DNA of 64,000 nt from Trichobilharzia szidati (GCA_944472155.2 OX235272.1:107886020-107950019); one strand, 5' to 3'. Positions 32,815 through 44,610 are shown, counted from the first letter of the stretch. Notes: generated from the sequence alone by a model not told the origin. A program made the numbers and translations.

Positions 32815-34830
32815 AAAAATAATAATAATAACAATCACTTAATTCCAGACAATAATACTGATCATAGAGAATGAAATTTTTCAGGGTTTCTTTTTACACA
32901 CATTGGAACAATCTACCTCCTTTTAAATAAATATGCAGATACATAAAATTTAAAGTAGTGATAATAATAATAATAGTAATCGAACCACTATAAACAGGAT
33001 TTTGGTGAAAACATAATCAAATATAAGTAGACAATGTCACAGATAATACATGTAATAATAATAATCTTCGCTTATACTTTGCAGTCATAAACTGGAAGAC
33101 GTACAGGCAGGCGAACACCAACAAACTGGCTGAAGACGTGAACAGGCGGCGAAGACAGGACTCTAGGTGAATGTAGAGAAAACGGAGGCGATGAAGATAA
33201 CCAACCGACCAACAGCAACAGTGACAACAACCAGCACCAATCAGTATCAGTAGGAGAGACTTGACAGAGGTTACCTCCTTCACTTATCTAGCTAGGAAGC
33301 ATCGTTTCAACTACAGGTGGAAAGGATAAAGATGTCAAAGCCAGTTGGAATCGGAAAGGCAGGATACGCCTTCATCAACCAGAAACCAATTTGGAAATCT
33401 TCTACACTCAGCCAGCATAAAGAACAAGATTCGGATTTTCAACAACTTGGCGTGTCATGAAGAGGATTTCCAACGGCTTGTTGAAGGCTTTTATCAACAG
33501 CTGTCCACTTCTCTGGCTCCATACTGAAGATCATATGGCTAGAAAGAATTAGTAATAAGAAACTTTGACAACAAACCAACCAAGAATTGATCGCCCAACA
33601 AATATGTAGAAGAAAATGGATTGATCAGGCATACATTAAGGAGAGGGTAGAATGACACCGCGCACAGTGGAATCCCAATGGGAAGCGACGAGTGGGTTGT
33701 CAGTAGGAGGGTGACATGGAGGAGATCGTGTGAGGAGAAGATGAGAGAGTTTGGCCAATCATGGTCCAGACTGAAGAGAATGGCATATAGGACAAAGTGG
33801 AGATGTGTTGTTGAAGCCCCATGTTCCACTCGGAACTCAAGGGAATAAAAATAGCCTGCAGTCCAAATTACTGATTTACAAAGTTTGTAAGTTCTTTTGT
33901 GACTTGCTCTTCACACGAAAACCATACTATATAGGGTATTGTGAAATTTTTATATTTAGTTGGACGACCGTAATTTCTCATGAAGTTTCTTCTGGTTTTA
34001 CCCGAAGATATACAAAGAAAAAGTTGTGAATCACAAAGAGGATGTTCAGTATCAGACAAGATGACTTTAGCCCAATAACTGTTTGCAAGAATCGAAGTGC
34101 CTGTTGACAGTGATATCAGTTAGCTGAGTCAAAGGCACACCACTAACTTCTACATAATATGACAGTCTTTTTTGAGAAGTCCAGGGGAGGATAATGGCGA
34201 ATAATAAAGGAGAATGGGCAGAATACATGAATTAACAAATCGCAATGGAATAGGCTGAGCTATAACAGAAGGTTTCAATTTCTATGTGTAATAAGTCAAA
34301 CGTAAAATTTTCTTGGAAATCAACAGCATATGAGACGACCAACAGAGATTCAAAAAGAAGCTGATGCCGAGATAAGAGATATCCGGTTTACTTCCCATTA
34401 TCACAGTCCTGTCAATATTACAGGAATCGTGAGACTGAATCAGTCCACGCACTCAATTCTTGTTCGCACCTGAAACTAAAACCAACAATACGACATCTTT
34501 AGATGGATTCAGTTTAAGTAACCATTCAGGTAAGACCACTTGCTAACTTCAGACAAGAATCTATTCACGTGAGAGCAATCCACAGCAGAAACTACTCGGA
34601 CAGAAATGGTTAGATCATCAACACATTTTTATGAAGTTAGCTTTAGAAGAATATGAAAGGTTATGTAAAAAGAAGGAAAAAAGGAATGGAGAGAGTACAA
34701 CGCCTTAAGAGACACCAGTTTCCGTTAGCAAAGAAGTGAAGCGCTTTCCTTTCAAAACAGTATATATTGTTTTCTACCTGAAAAATAAGGAGACAGCCAT
34801 CTTGTGACCCAGGACTCAGTGTTTACTGAA
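32815..34830 (-). mobile_element. LINE-C copy interrupted by LINE-A
   Basis: The 3' tail and UTR lie at 32815-33055 and the RT C-terminal region at 33860-34830 (PSKD-like, ISSGKTRRNFMRNYGRPTKY at 34020-33950, motif B remnant near 34710). LINE-A at 33060-33850 sits between. Many stops; an old copy. Confidence 0.78.
33060..33850 (+). mobile_element. LINE-A nested in LINE-C
   Basis: Begins after the RT box (CSHKLEDVQAGEHQQTG-like), C-terminal zone, then the tail TTGAAGCCCCATGTTCCACT, cggaactcaagggaat at 33812-33848. Confidence 0.83.
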
Positions 34831-35455
34831 ATCAGCTTGCCTAGTAAAAGTCCCCAGGGATGTGTGTAGTCTAAAAAGGAGGCTCTAATCTGTTCTGATT
34901 GGTGTACACAAATTGGTCAGTTCAGTGTCATTTGATGCACTTATTCAGCTGGGTTCTTAAAGTTCAACCTCACCATGAATTCATTTTCAACAGGTGAGTT
35001 TGGCTATTGTAAATTCGGAAGTAAGGAATTAGGCAAACACCTTGAAATATCAGTAGAGGGATTATTTTGTTTTAAATAATCTTTAGTTATTTTAAAATTA
35101 AAATATTCATTGCTACTGGAAAAAACATGAAATCCACTCATTGTTTGTAAGGAGTAAGTGTACTGTTAACATTAAGAGATGTTGCCAGAACCATCAGAGC
35201 AGAAAGATACTGTTTTCTGATGTTGTTACTTCATTGAAAGTATATCAACTGGTGCATCTGTTAGCATTACTTCTTTGAGATTTCTTTGATACCAAGATAT
35301 TCTTTGTAATGCTTTGAAGTTTCAGACCACTTTTGGTCACGAAGGCGTTTCACGAAAACGAAACTTGTAGGTCAGCGAAGAGTCTATTTTCGGCTGCGAA
35401 TTCATTCACTTAGCTGTACACAATCGCAATTATATGTATTTATTTTCCTACATTT
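34831..35455. other. Unassigned
   Basis: No gene or known repeat recognised. Confidence 0.35.
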
Positions 35456-35457
35456 TT

Positions 35458-35640
35458 TGCAAATATAGAGGATGTTCGGTGTCAGACAACTTAACTTTCG
35501 CCAACTGCTTGTAAGAATTGAAGTGCCTATTGACTATAATGTCAGTTAGCTGAGAAAAAGGCATATCAGTAACCCAAATTACAGCCTTCAATCTTCTGCG
35601 CAATGTGATACAGTCATCAAAATAATCTCAACATTTCTGG
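35458..35640 (-). mobile_element. LINE-C C-terminal fragment
   Basis: GAGGATGTTCGGTGTCAGAC and the following codons match the LINE-C region at 34035-34190. Confidence 0.7.
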
Positions 35641-35694
35641 AGACAGAGCCAGTATTATTTTACTAGCACAACCTAAATTCTAATAGTATATGTC

Positions 35695-35790
35695 AAGACA
35701 ATTCAATGAAGAAAATGTTCTTTTTCGACGAAATCATCTCCACAGGCTGACCGATGAGATTTATATTTACCAAAAAACAGATTGCTTCTT
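35695..35790 (-). mobile_element. PLE-2 solo terminus with hammerhead-like motif
   Basis: Minus strand: CAGCC, GATGATTTCGTCGAAAAAGA, palindromic AAGAA...TTCTT stem. Here GTCGAAA is intact where other copies read GTCGATAAA. Confidence 0.7.
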
Positions 35791-35804
35791 TCCGGTTAAC
35801 TCCT

Positions 35805-35975
35805 AGAACTAGACTTCACCTTGTAACCGGAAGGTTGTGGGCACGAACCTACGAACGGTGATTGTGAACTGATGACGACACAGCTCCCCAGTACTCCCAG
35901 CTGGTTCTCTAACCGATGTCAGCACATGATGAAATCCCATAACTAGTTACATCAAATCCCTGCAAACCAACGCTT
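35805..35975 (+). mobile_element. SINE-R fragment
   Basis: Head lost before CTTGTAACCGGAAGG; body CCCAGTACTCCCAGCTGGTT and 3' end CAAATCCCTGCAAACCAACG present. Confidence 0.78.
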
Positions 35976-36355
35976 GGATGACTCCTAGAAGCTAATAATA
36001 AAACGAAATTTACTGTTTTGTTGTACTCAACATACTAAATAAACTGCGCACTCAACAGACAGGCCTTGATGAATACAGCTAGGACTAAATAACCACGTTT
36101 GTTGTCACTCAGCATTATATTTTCCTTTTAGAGATAATGTCATGCCAGCTGCTATACCCATTAAATCACAAATATAGTTCAGGACTAATAATGTTTCACA
36201 TTAGAAATAGTAAGCAATAAGATAATTCTTCAAGGTATCTTGTATAAATAGTACGGCTGAAATTTTGTCAGTAAAAATAATTTCGTAATAAATATATCCC
36301 ACTGAACACACTGTCATGTACTGTTATCAGGAGACAAAAACCTATTCCACATTAT
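35976..36355. other. Unassigned
   Basis: No gene recognised. Confidence 0.35.
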
Positions 36356-36359
36356 TGGT

Positions 36360-37285
36360 TTAACTGACTAACTGACTGACTGGTTTTAACGTAGAACCTT
36401 GCACATATGTGTAGCAGTTCAAGTTGCCACACTCCCTTCTTGTAGCACACAAAGCAAGAGAATAGAGTAAAGAGAGACAATAATCAGAAGTGCGAGGTAT
36501 AAAGAATGCTTGTATGGAATGACAACAGAGTTTTATTCAATATTATAAATCATAAAGAGTGAATGCATGTGCAACAGCCAGTGAAAACAGTTTCCAGCCA
36601 CATCACCAGTTGTCTCTGGCCACTAGTGGCTCTTACCATCCCGAGGACCCCAACCAGTTAGGAAGTCTGCACCTCCAGATGTGGCTGGTTTGAAACTAAC
36701 TGCTGTGGATTTCATTGACTGAAGAGGCTATGTTTCGGTCTCACCACCACTAGTTAGCTCTTCTCCAACGCAATCCTATGGTAGCTAACATTTCCTATCG
36801 AGGCAGGCGATGGCTAGGCATGCGTAACACATCTCCTAACTATCTCAATCGATGTAATTTCACAACCTCATTGATTGATCTTCTAAGTCAACGAGATTAT
36901 TCCCTGGTAACAAGTCAATCCCTGAATCCCTGAAGTCACTTAGGGTTAAGTCCATTAATACATCTTTAGTGAAATTAAACAGAAATGGGAACAGTGGGTA
37001 TCCGTGAAGGACACCACTGGCTGTCATCACTTCAGATGGCTACCCTACGTAGGATGTTATTTGGTTGCATAAGTTCGGGCAGAGTGCCTTGATCAGCGCG
37101 ATGTATTTTGTCGGCATTTTCTTTATGGTCAAAAATTACCATAGTACCTCTCGGTCTACAGAATCGAATGCCGCTTTCGGGTCAATAAAGGCTCGGAATC
37201 TGCCAAAGGGTGAAGACATGATCAATACACCATCTCCATGATCTAAATTGGTCACAAATAAATGTTTGGTTTCCGTTTTCAAATC
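36360..37285 (-). mobile_element. LINE-B copy with internal deletion
   Basis: The minus strand encodes RT motif A remnant (FRAFIDPKAAFD-like with breaks), then SGVLHGYPLFPFLF-like motif B, PGNNLVDLE, then jumps to the KLHRL zone and the 3' end. About 530 bp (YSDD box and thumb) present at 17632-18165 are absent. The 3' end matches 18600-18690. Confidence 0.82.
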
Positions 37286-37289
37286 CTTC

Positions 37290-37795
37290 TATTAATTAAC
37301 CTAGTAGATTCAATCACACATACACAAATTCTTTAAATTGTTTTTTTTTTGACACCAGCATACTAGAATAATAGAGTAAAAGCTATTCAGGTAGACTTAG
37401 GAAAGCTTCACTAACCATTGTTAGCAAAACTACACCTTGATCAGGAGTTTAATGGGTAATACAAATGAATCGAAACGAGCGTTTTCAATGTCCTTAACAT
37501 TTGTGTAACTAACATCAAAAAATGTTGACATACATATTCATAATCGGAAGTAGGATAATAGTTTGGCATTAATCGTAAATGCAATCTATGTGAAATCGCG
37601 TGATGAAATGCACGCTCCAAGGTCATTTTTTTCATAAAATAAACACCCAAGTATAAGATTTTCAATCTAAACAATAATTATGACAAAACAAATTTAAACT
37701 ATAAAAGAAATTAAAATAAGATTAAAGTGGGCTGTTGTATGTAGATAATGAAACTGATTTAATAACTGTGCAAGAACTGACTAGCGTGGAATAAT
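37290..37795. other. Unassigned
   Basis: No gene recognised; minor T tract near 37340. Confidence 0.35.
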
Positions 37796-37799
37796 GCTC

Positions 37800-38954
37800 T
37801 TGTTCACGCCAAGTAAAATACTAAGTCGTATCACCCTGCAAAGAATAAAGGATGCACTGTATGCAGAACTACCCTAGCTCACCGGAACAAGATGGATTCA
37901 GGAAAGGCGAATCATGTGCTGATCAAATTGACACCCTACGCATCCTCATCACGGAACAAAGCATAGAATAGCATTCATATCTCTCTCTACCTCAAATTCA
38001 TCGACTTCGAAAAGGCCTTCAACGGCGTAGACCGAGAAGTAATTTGGAAACTACTTCAACAATACGGCGTACCTCAAGTCTTTATCAACCTCATTCAACA
38101 GCCATATGACAATGCCACGTGTCAAGTGATTCACAACGGAAAACTCAGCGAGGTGTTCGAAGTGCACACAGGAGTAAGACAAAGCTGTCTATTATCACCG
38201 ATGATCTTGTTAATTGAGGTGGAGTGGATTATGCGACACACTGAACGTGAGGAGTGAGGAGACAGGAATACACTGGACCACCGATAAGAAGACTCTAGAA
38301 GATCTAGATTTCGCAGATGATATATGCCTGGCGTCACACAAACTCGAAGATTTACAGGCAGGCGAACACCAACAAACTGGCTGAAGAGCCAGCCAGCGAA
38401 GACAGGACTCCGGATGAATATAGAGAGGATGGAGGTGATAACCACCAACCAACAGCAGCATAAACAACAACCAGCACCAATTACCATCAACGACAGAGAT
38501 TTGACAGAGGTTACCTCCTTCACTTATCTGGCTAGGAAGCGTCGTTTCAACCACAGGCGACAGATCGGATGAAGATTTCAAAGTGAGCCAGTCAGAATGG
38601 GAAAGGCAAGATATGCCTTCACAACAACCAGAAACCAATTTGGAAATCTTCTACACTCAGCCAGCACTAAAAAAAGATTCGGATTTTCAACACCAGTGTC
38701 AATTCGATCCTTCTATATTGGTCAGAAAGTTAGCCAGCGTATCACGAAAAGGATTTCCAAAAGGCTACTGCAGGCTCTTACCAAAAGCTGGCTTCGCTCG
38801 CTCCATACTGAAGGTCAGTTGGCCATAAAGAATTAGTAACAAGAAAATCTGGCTGGAAGCAAATCAAACAAGAACCGATCGCTCAACAAATATGTAGGAG
38901 AAAATGGAAATGAATTGATAGGGCATACATTGAGGAGGCCGTCGAATGACATCG
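37800..38954 (+). mobile_element. LINE-A RT domain, longest copy; fused to SINE-T at 38955
   Basis: Plus strand: motif A region KFIDFEKAFNGVDREVIWKL (38008 on), QYGVPQVFINLI, motif B VRQSCLLSPMILLIEVEWIM (38173 on), then motif C LDFADDICLASHKLEDLQ (38306 on) after a frameshift. The C-terminal zone follows to 38954 (ending VEMTS-like before the break). RT residues D (FIDF) and DD (FADD) are present. Several stops. The LINE's own last 250 bp are missing. Confidence 0.87.
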
Positions 38955-39120
38955 CGGCCGATGCACTCCTTTACCATGTTAAGCCAGTAATAAGACTGGT
39001 GGAGAGGGAAGGTTAGACATGAAGCTAGCAACCCCATCCCGTAAACATAAAACCACTGTTACCGAAACTTCAAAGTTTTAGTTTGAAGCCCAATGTTTCA
39101 CCAGGAACGTAAAAGAATAC
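38955..39120 (+). mobile_element. SINE-T body and tail fused to LINE-A
   Basis: From GGCCGATGCACTCCTTTACC (the end of the tRNA-like head onward) to the tail TTTGAAGCCCAATGTTTCAC and aggaacgtaaaagaatac. The head's first two thirds are absent. Confidence 0.85.
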
Positions 39121-39124
39121 GATA

Positions 39125-39700
39125 AGAAGAAGAAAATGGGTCAGGTAGTGTCATAGGAATCAGCTGAATATAGTAACAATCTTATGGCTAATCATGTGAT
39201 TCATCCTGTGATCGGATAACTGTAAAATTTAATCATCTTCTTCTCACTGTGATCTTGGTCAAATCGCCAACCAGTCAGAATATTTATTTTCCGCCTGTCG
39301 TAACCGAATCGCCTATCAATTGCAGCAATCTGTGTCCATTGCCTTGGACCAGTTTTAATGGGGTAAAAAATATACATGGAAATATGACGTATTATTTTCC
39401 TGAAAAAGCCGTATCCTAACAGTCACAGGCTAGTCTTTCTCTTTTGATATTTATGTGGTTCAGTAAAGAGTAAGGTACCACGGACGAATAGGTGTATCTA
39501 CCACATCAGTTGAGTTGTTCATGGCGTCAATATTATTATTCTCACACGCATCACTCCACTCGGTCATATCAGCTATCAATGAGATCATATCAATTAGCGA
39601 CAGGCTCATAACATAGTGTCGGAGAGATGAAATGACAATTTTGATGACACAGAAGACAAAATGAAGTGGTATGAAACTAACTAGAAACAGTGTTATTGGT
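39125..39700. repeat. Unnamed dispersed repeat, partner at 58310-58440
   Basis: CTTGGTCAAATCGCCAACCA and GGGTAAAAAATATACATGG at 39250-39385 have diverged counterparts in the same order at 58315-58390. No coding seen. Confidence 0.5.
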
Positions 39701-39706
39701 GTACGT

Positions 39707-39878
39707 GCGTCGGTGGCACAGTGGTTAGGACTCTCGCCGACCATGCACATGGTCCGGGGATCGATCCCCTGCCGACGCACACCCGATATCTATGGTCGGC
39801 CTGCAAAATTTGGGCTACCGTTATCCATACTGAAAATTCCATACTTGTACTGAAAATACGGTGTGGCATCAAGCTGTA
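39707..39878 (+). mobile_element. SINE-T2, full length
   Basis: tRNA-like head 39707-39778: acceptor stem GCGTCGG/CCGACGC, A box TGGCACAGTGG, B box GGATCGATCC. Body from ACCCGATATCTATGGTCGGC to GGTGTGGCATCAAGCTGTAA. Confidence 0.9.
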
Positions 39879-40021
39879 AACAAAACAAAGGTGTAGAAAG
39901 TGGTTTTGCGAAAAACGTTCTGAATGATGAGAAGTTTGGATTTCTGTTCACAGTGCTAGTGATGGTGAAAACATAGAGAATTAAAATGGTTTAATCTAGC
40001 CCTTTTTTACCTTTAGAAAAA

Positions 40022-40780
40022 AAAGTAATAATAATAATTAGCTTTATTCCAAAACAGTACTTGGGATACATAATGGAATTCTCAGCATTTCACCATAGTA
40101 TTGCATCCAGTTAGTACATTAACAATAAATAAATAAAATTCTACACAGATTATGGGTAGTCTCAGTTAGTTCTGACAACAACCTATTGGCATGTCGGTAG
40201 CAAAGCCAAAATTGAACAGAGTGTTTGAAGGTGTTAGAAAAGTAGATACGAGCATATTTACTGGCGTAAGCGGTAACAAAAAGATCGAGATATACAGAGT
40301 GTGAAAGAACGAAGAAGAATGTTTTAAATAGAGTTTGTAAGGAAGAAAGAAACAAAGCAGCACATAACAGAAAAAAGGAGAGAGGGAGAGAGAGAAAAGG
40401 GAAAGAAAGTAGGAAAACGTTGTACCTATAAATGATATGAGTTGGAAAGACGAGATCCAGTTGTTCTACTGACTATTTAATAAGTTATAGGTATCACGCC
40501 TAATACTTTCTTTATCGCACAGGACACGAGCTAAGTAGGGTATGGTTGAGTTTTTGTGCTTTCTAGTGCGAGCACATAGTTTTCTATATAGGCTTCTGCT
40601 TTTACTTGATGAGATACAAGGGGAGAGTTGTGAATGAAGAGGGTGGTGTGAGTTAGACAGAATGAATTTAGCCCATTTTTCACATGAGTCCAGGAGAGGA
40701 AGCTGAACAATGTGACCCCAAAAGACGTTTTTAAACAGATGACTCTCTCTCTCTATTGTGCTGTATTCACCTTTCAACCA
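40022..40780 (-). mobile_element. LINE-C C-terminus and 3' UTR
   Basis: The minus strand encodes NSHHPLHSQLSPCISSSKSR, KHKNSTIPYLARVLCDKESI (40700-40500). The tail GGAATAAAGCTAATTATT ends at 40022. Confidence 0.82.
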
Positions 40781-40784
40781 CTAA

Positions 40785-41380
40785 ACTAGATAATATCAAG
40801 CAAAGCATTTACGGATAAACCGCTTACAAAGTCCAACATAATTAGATCTATAAAGAAATGCGAAATAATAATGAGCAAATGCAGTATTTTATCCTACACT
40901 CATAGTCCCAAAACATACTCCAACTAGAGAGTAGGGAGGCTCACATTAGGAGAGTACTATTACACCCGATGTATGCACAAGTGAAAACTATCAATTATAA
41001 AACTTAGCTTAAAAGTTAGTACTAAACATGCTGTCTAGAAATATAGTGGAAGCTCCGTAAGTAAATTTATCTAGCAGCACTAAAAACGCCTATGAGCTAT
41101 AAATTTTCTTTCCCAATTTCAAAATAGTCACTGGTAGACACAAACTGGTCAAAAGATATGGAAATAGAGTTGAAAACGTGTAACAGATTTGCTTCTCAGT
41201 TGAAACATAAACACACTGATTTGCAGTCACAGTCGCTTGATGTTGTGTAAGATATATGACAAAATAAGCCTCCGTTTCTACTACTACTACTAACTATTTT
41301 CGAGTACACAGACAGCAGACTTACATGTTTCAAGAATAACTCATAATTATATAGAACAACACATCTAAGTGAACAATATT
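40785..41380. other. Unassigned
   Basis: No gene recognised. Confidence 0.35.
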
Positions 41381-41419
41381 GTCTTGAATTAGATCTCATC
41401 AGCTTTGACTCAGCCTTAA

Positions 41420-41815
41420 CTTAACTTACCCTACTCAGGTAGGTAGTTACCTGGGGTTCAAGTGAGAAGTCGTGACCAGTAGGGTGCAGAAGGTCGAGTG
41501 TGAGGACAAATACCCGCCGAAGACATTGGCTAGGGGTCGCCCTATGTCGCGAATTGGCAGAAGTTAGAATTCATGGACCGGCCATTGGATCGGGTCCCAG
41601 TGGCTTAATTGTATACGACCTCGCCTTGTAACCAGAAGGTCCTAGCTTCGAACCCTTGCAGTGGGTGCGTACTGATGAGCAGTCCCAAACTAGGCTGACG
41701 AAATAGCTGGCTGTCCAGTACTCCCAGCTGGTTTTCCAATGGTTCTCTAACTAATGTTACCTCATGATAAAATCCTGTAACCAATCATATCCCTACAAAC
41801 CAACACTTGAACATT
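41420..41815 (+). mobile_element. SINE-R full unit inserted in a PLE terminus
   Basis: 5' unit from TACCTGGGGTTCAAGTGAGA, head GGTCCCAGTGGCTTAATTGT, body GTACTGATGAGCAGTCCC and CTGGTTTTCCAATGGTTCTC, 3' end CAAACCAACACTTGAA. AATTAGATCTCATCAGC lies at 41387-41403 and 41822-41838. Confidence 0.88.
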
Positions 41816-42560
41816 GTTTTCAATTAGATCTCATCAGCCTTAACTCTAATATACATTGCTTTACAAATAAAAATTCAAATATAAACCAATCATGGTGTTT
41901 TGTCAGTAGGATAATAAGATTGTTAATATAAATTGTGCAATTAGTCATAATAGCAGTAATGATTATAATAATGGTTTTACCATTAATAAAGATGAAACAG
42001 TGAGGCAATCTGTGATAACACGAATAACGAAAAACAGCATGATTCAACAAACAAATTTTCAGGTAGGCGTAGTAGTCGATGTAGGCTAAGAAAAACAAAT
42101 GAACCGATTAAGTAATGCTAGATTGTAAGGGAAGTAAATGAAACACATTTTTAATGAAGATGTGATAAGATTAAGGGATGATAAGAGAGGGGTTGAAATA
42201 TAAGTAAGGGGTGGTGTAGAAGTCATTAGTTGGTTATGTCTTAATAGGCCAACAAAGGAGGGATAATGGCTGCGTACGAACCTCTTTTGAATGCATAGTT
42301 TAGGTTTAATAGTCCTAATGCCTATCGCCTCAGCTGTGTGAAGTACACGAATACGAAGTCTATTGGAAAGATTCGGTGGGATACAATGAATCACTTTGAA
42401 GGCTGTCGTTTTCTCGATTACATGACCACTATCAATTAAGTGTGACAAAATTGAGCTACGGATTGTTTTTGTCTGTCCTTTGCCAAACCACCACAATGGG
42501 AGATGTTCAGTAGTGACACGTTGGCTAAGCTGTCTAGTAGTAGTGTACCCAACATAAATG
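41816..42560 (-). mobile_element. PLE-1-type C-terminus and 3' UTR
   Basis: The minus strand encodes the end of the GIY-YIG domain (WWFGKGQTKTIRSSILSHLI, SGHVIEKTTAFKVIHCIPPN) and the C-terminus IKPKLCIQKRFVRSHYPSF. Upstream at 42560-42490 a CTCGDIYVGYT-like GIY-YIG start is broken. The terminus at 41850-41816 has CTGATGAGATCTAATTGAAA, a hammerhead-like order. Confidence 0.82.
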
Positions 42561-42734
42561 TCACCGCAGGTGCATAATTATGTCACAGTCAAAAAGATTG
42601 ACAAATTCGAAATCCTTCACAACTTTCAAAACTGATATTCACATAATACTCAAAAGTTGATATTCAGAATTTATTATAGTTATAAAAAAAAACAGTTGAA
42701 ATAACGAATGCTGAATATATTTATAGCGACTTAC

Positions 42735-43037
42735 CTCATTTGTATTTCTTACATTGTATCCCACGATCAAATAGATTATATTACTACAAACAAAAGGTAT
42801 ATGATTTGATTTGCATAAAAATGTGCCAAAAAATTGGATAATTTTACTTGATGGTAAAAATTCACCATTTCCAAACCATTCAACAACTGGTTCTACAGCT
42901 TTTATAAACGGTGCTATAAAACGTATAGGACTTTGTATCGAACCAAGATAAACAGCTGGAGCAAGAGCAATAAATAAGTTGACACGTGATTGCAGATACG
43001 GATGTTCATTGAAACAGGCTAATGCAACTTGACAACC
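42735..43037 (-). CDS. Acid lipase, 101-codon internal exon
   Basis: The exon reads GCQVALACFNEHPYLQSRVN, then LFIALAPAVYLGSIQSPIRF, and ends GYNVRNTNE. This is the segment just after the GHSQG nucleophile elbow in lysosomal acid lipase-type enzymes: the ALAP block, then the lid/cap region with WFGNGEFLPSSKIIQFFGT and paired cysteines. Borders are a pyrimidine-rich acceptor (cctttctttttag) and a donor GAG|GTAAGT; length 303 nt, phase 0 at both ends. The first residue G probably completes the GHSQG elbow, so the catalytic Ser lies on the next exon upstream, which I could not find before the window ends at 64000. The intron to the next exon is about 27,370 bp, nearly all transposon-derived. A SINE-R dimer begins only about 60 bp upstream of the acceptor. 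Confidence 0.93.
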
Positions 43038-43094
43038 CTAAAAAGAAAGGCAAATTTTAAAAGATCAGATTGTTCAGGTTTAACTGGTTGAAAT

Positions 43095-43530
43095 TTTAAC
43101 AAATTGGAGGATTTCATCATAAACTGATATTGGTTAGACGACCATTGGAAAACTAGCTGGGAGTACTGAACTGCTGTTTTGTCGGCCTAGTTTGGGACTC
43201 TTCATCATTATACACCCATAACATGGGGTTCGAACCCAGGACCTTCTGGTTACAAGGCGAGCGAGCTCGTAGATCATTAATTCACTAGCACCCGACCAAA
43301 TGGCCAGTCCGTGAATAATAACTTCTGACAATTCATGACATAGTGCGACCACTTCGCAATATCTTCTCCGGTGGGTGCGTACCGCTGAAGAGTCCTGAAT
43401 TAGGCTGACGAAACAGCTAGCAGTGCAGTACTCCGAGTTGGTTTTCCAGTGGTTCTCTAATTGATTCCAGATCATGATGAAATCCTCCAAACAATCAAGC
43501 AAAATCCCCATACAAAACTAATACTTGAAG
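43095..43530. mobile_element. SINE-R inverted dimer next to the lipase exon
   Basis: Minus arm 43100-43345 and plus arm 43370-43530, mirrored around a short spacer. It lies in the intron about 60 bp upstream of the 101-codon exon. Confidence 0.85.
43379..43431 (+). ncRNA. Hammerhead-like fold in SINE-R, canonical core
   Basis: GTACCG, core CTGAAGA, GTCC loop with GGCTGAC insertion, GAAA, extended stem III, then CAGTAC. Core bases intact, stems enlarged. Confidence 0.55.
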
Positions 43531-43634
43531 TTTAAATGTTGAGTTATTCATTAAATAATGTGTTTCAAGTAAGCTGTGGCAGGCAATTGTCATCTATAAG
43601 ATTAACACAGTCTAGTCTTGTTTTTACTTTTTAA

Positions 43635-44610
43635 TAATGTATGCATAACATCCTGATTGCAGTAGACTGGATAATGCGACAAACAGCGGCCACTGAGGAA
43701 ACAGGCATAAAATGGACTCACACAAAAAACTTGGAGGATCTGGACTTTGCCGATGATATATGTCTGATTTCCCACAAACTGGAAGATATGCAAGCGAAAA
43801 GCAACAAGTTGGCAGAACAAGCATCAAAGATAGGACTTCAGGTGAACATAGCGTAAACAGAGGTAGGTGATGAAGATTCCTGGGCAACACCACCAACACC
43901 AACAACAACAAGAACAGACAACGATCAGCATAAATGGGAGGAACCTGAAAGAAACAACCTCTTTTACCTACCTGGAAAGCATCGTTTCAACTACAGGCGG
44001 ACGGAACTGACAAGGATATCAAAGCGAGGATCGGAAAAGCAAAGCAAGCTTTCACTACTCTCAAGTCTGTGTGCAGGTCAACAGCACTCAGTATGAAAAT
44101 GAAAATGAGATCCGGATTTTCAACTCCAATGTGAAGTCAGTGCTACTATATGGATCAGAGACTTGGCCAGCGCGTCATAAAGAGCATCTCAAGCAAACTA
44201 CAGACCTTCATTAACAGTTGTCTTCTCCCAATACTCAAGATCAGATGGCCGGTCAGAAAAGATCAGCAACAGAGATCTCTGGCAATGAGCGAACCAACCC
44301 AGCAGGAACCGATTGTGAAACAAATAGGCAGGAAGAAATGGAGATGGATTGGCTGGCCATACTCTGAGGAAACCATCAAGTGACATCACTAGACAAGTCG
44401 TTGCTCGAGTGGAACCCGAACGGGCAGTGGCGAGTTGGTCGTCAGTGTAAGGGTGACTTGGAGGAGGTCATGTGAAGAGGAGATGAAAACGTGTGGGCAG
44501 ACTTGGAGCCAGGCGAAGACTGTAGCAGAAAATCGAACGCAATGGAGACGCACGACTGAAGCCCTATGTTCCTCTAGGAATTAAAGGAAACAATAATAAT
44601 AATAACATGA
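43635..44610 (+). mobile_element. LINE-A copy from RT box to tail
   Basis: Plus strand: VDWIMRQTAATEETGIKW, NLEDLDFADDICLISHKLED (FADD box), thumb, TLRKPSS-like, then the C-terminal WRRSCEEEMKTCGQTWSQ-type zone (44450-44540). Tail TGAAGCCCTATGTTCCTCT then aggaattaaaggaaac and (AAT)n at 44590-44604. Two or more frameshifts. Confidence 0.87.

Noticed and set aside
38131..38638. Two Cys/Trp-rich minus-strand open frames
   Set aside because: Antisense shadows of the LINE-A C-terminal region; the same shadow occurs at 14255, 33017 and 43624.
39707..39778. Genuine tRNA gene
   Set aside because: The cloverleaf is good, but the same head with a fixed body recurs at 11628 and 45925, and a related head at 19112, so it is a SINE head.
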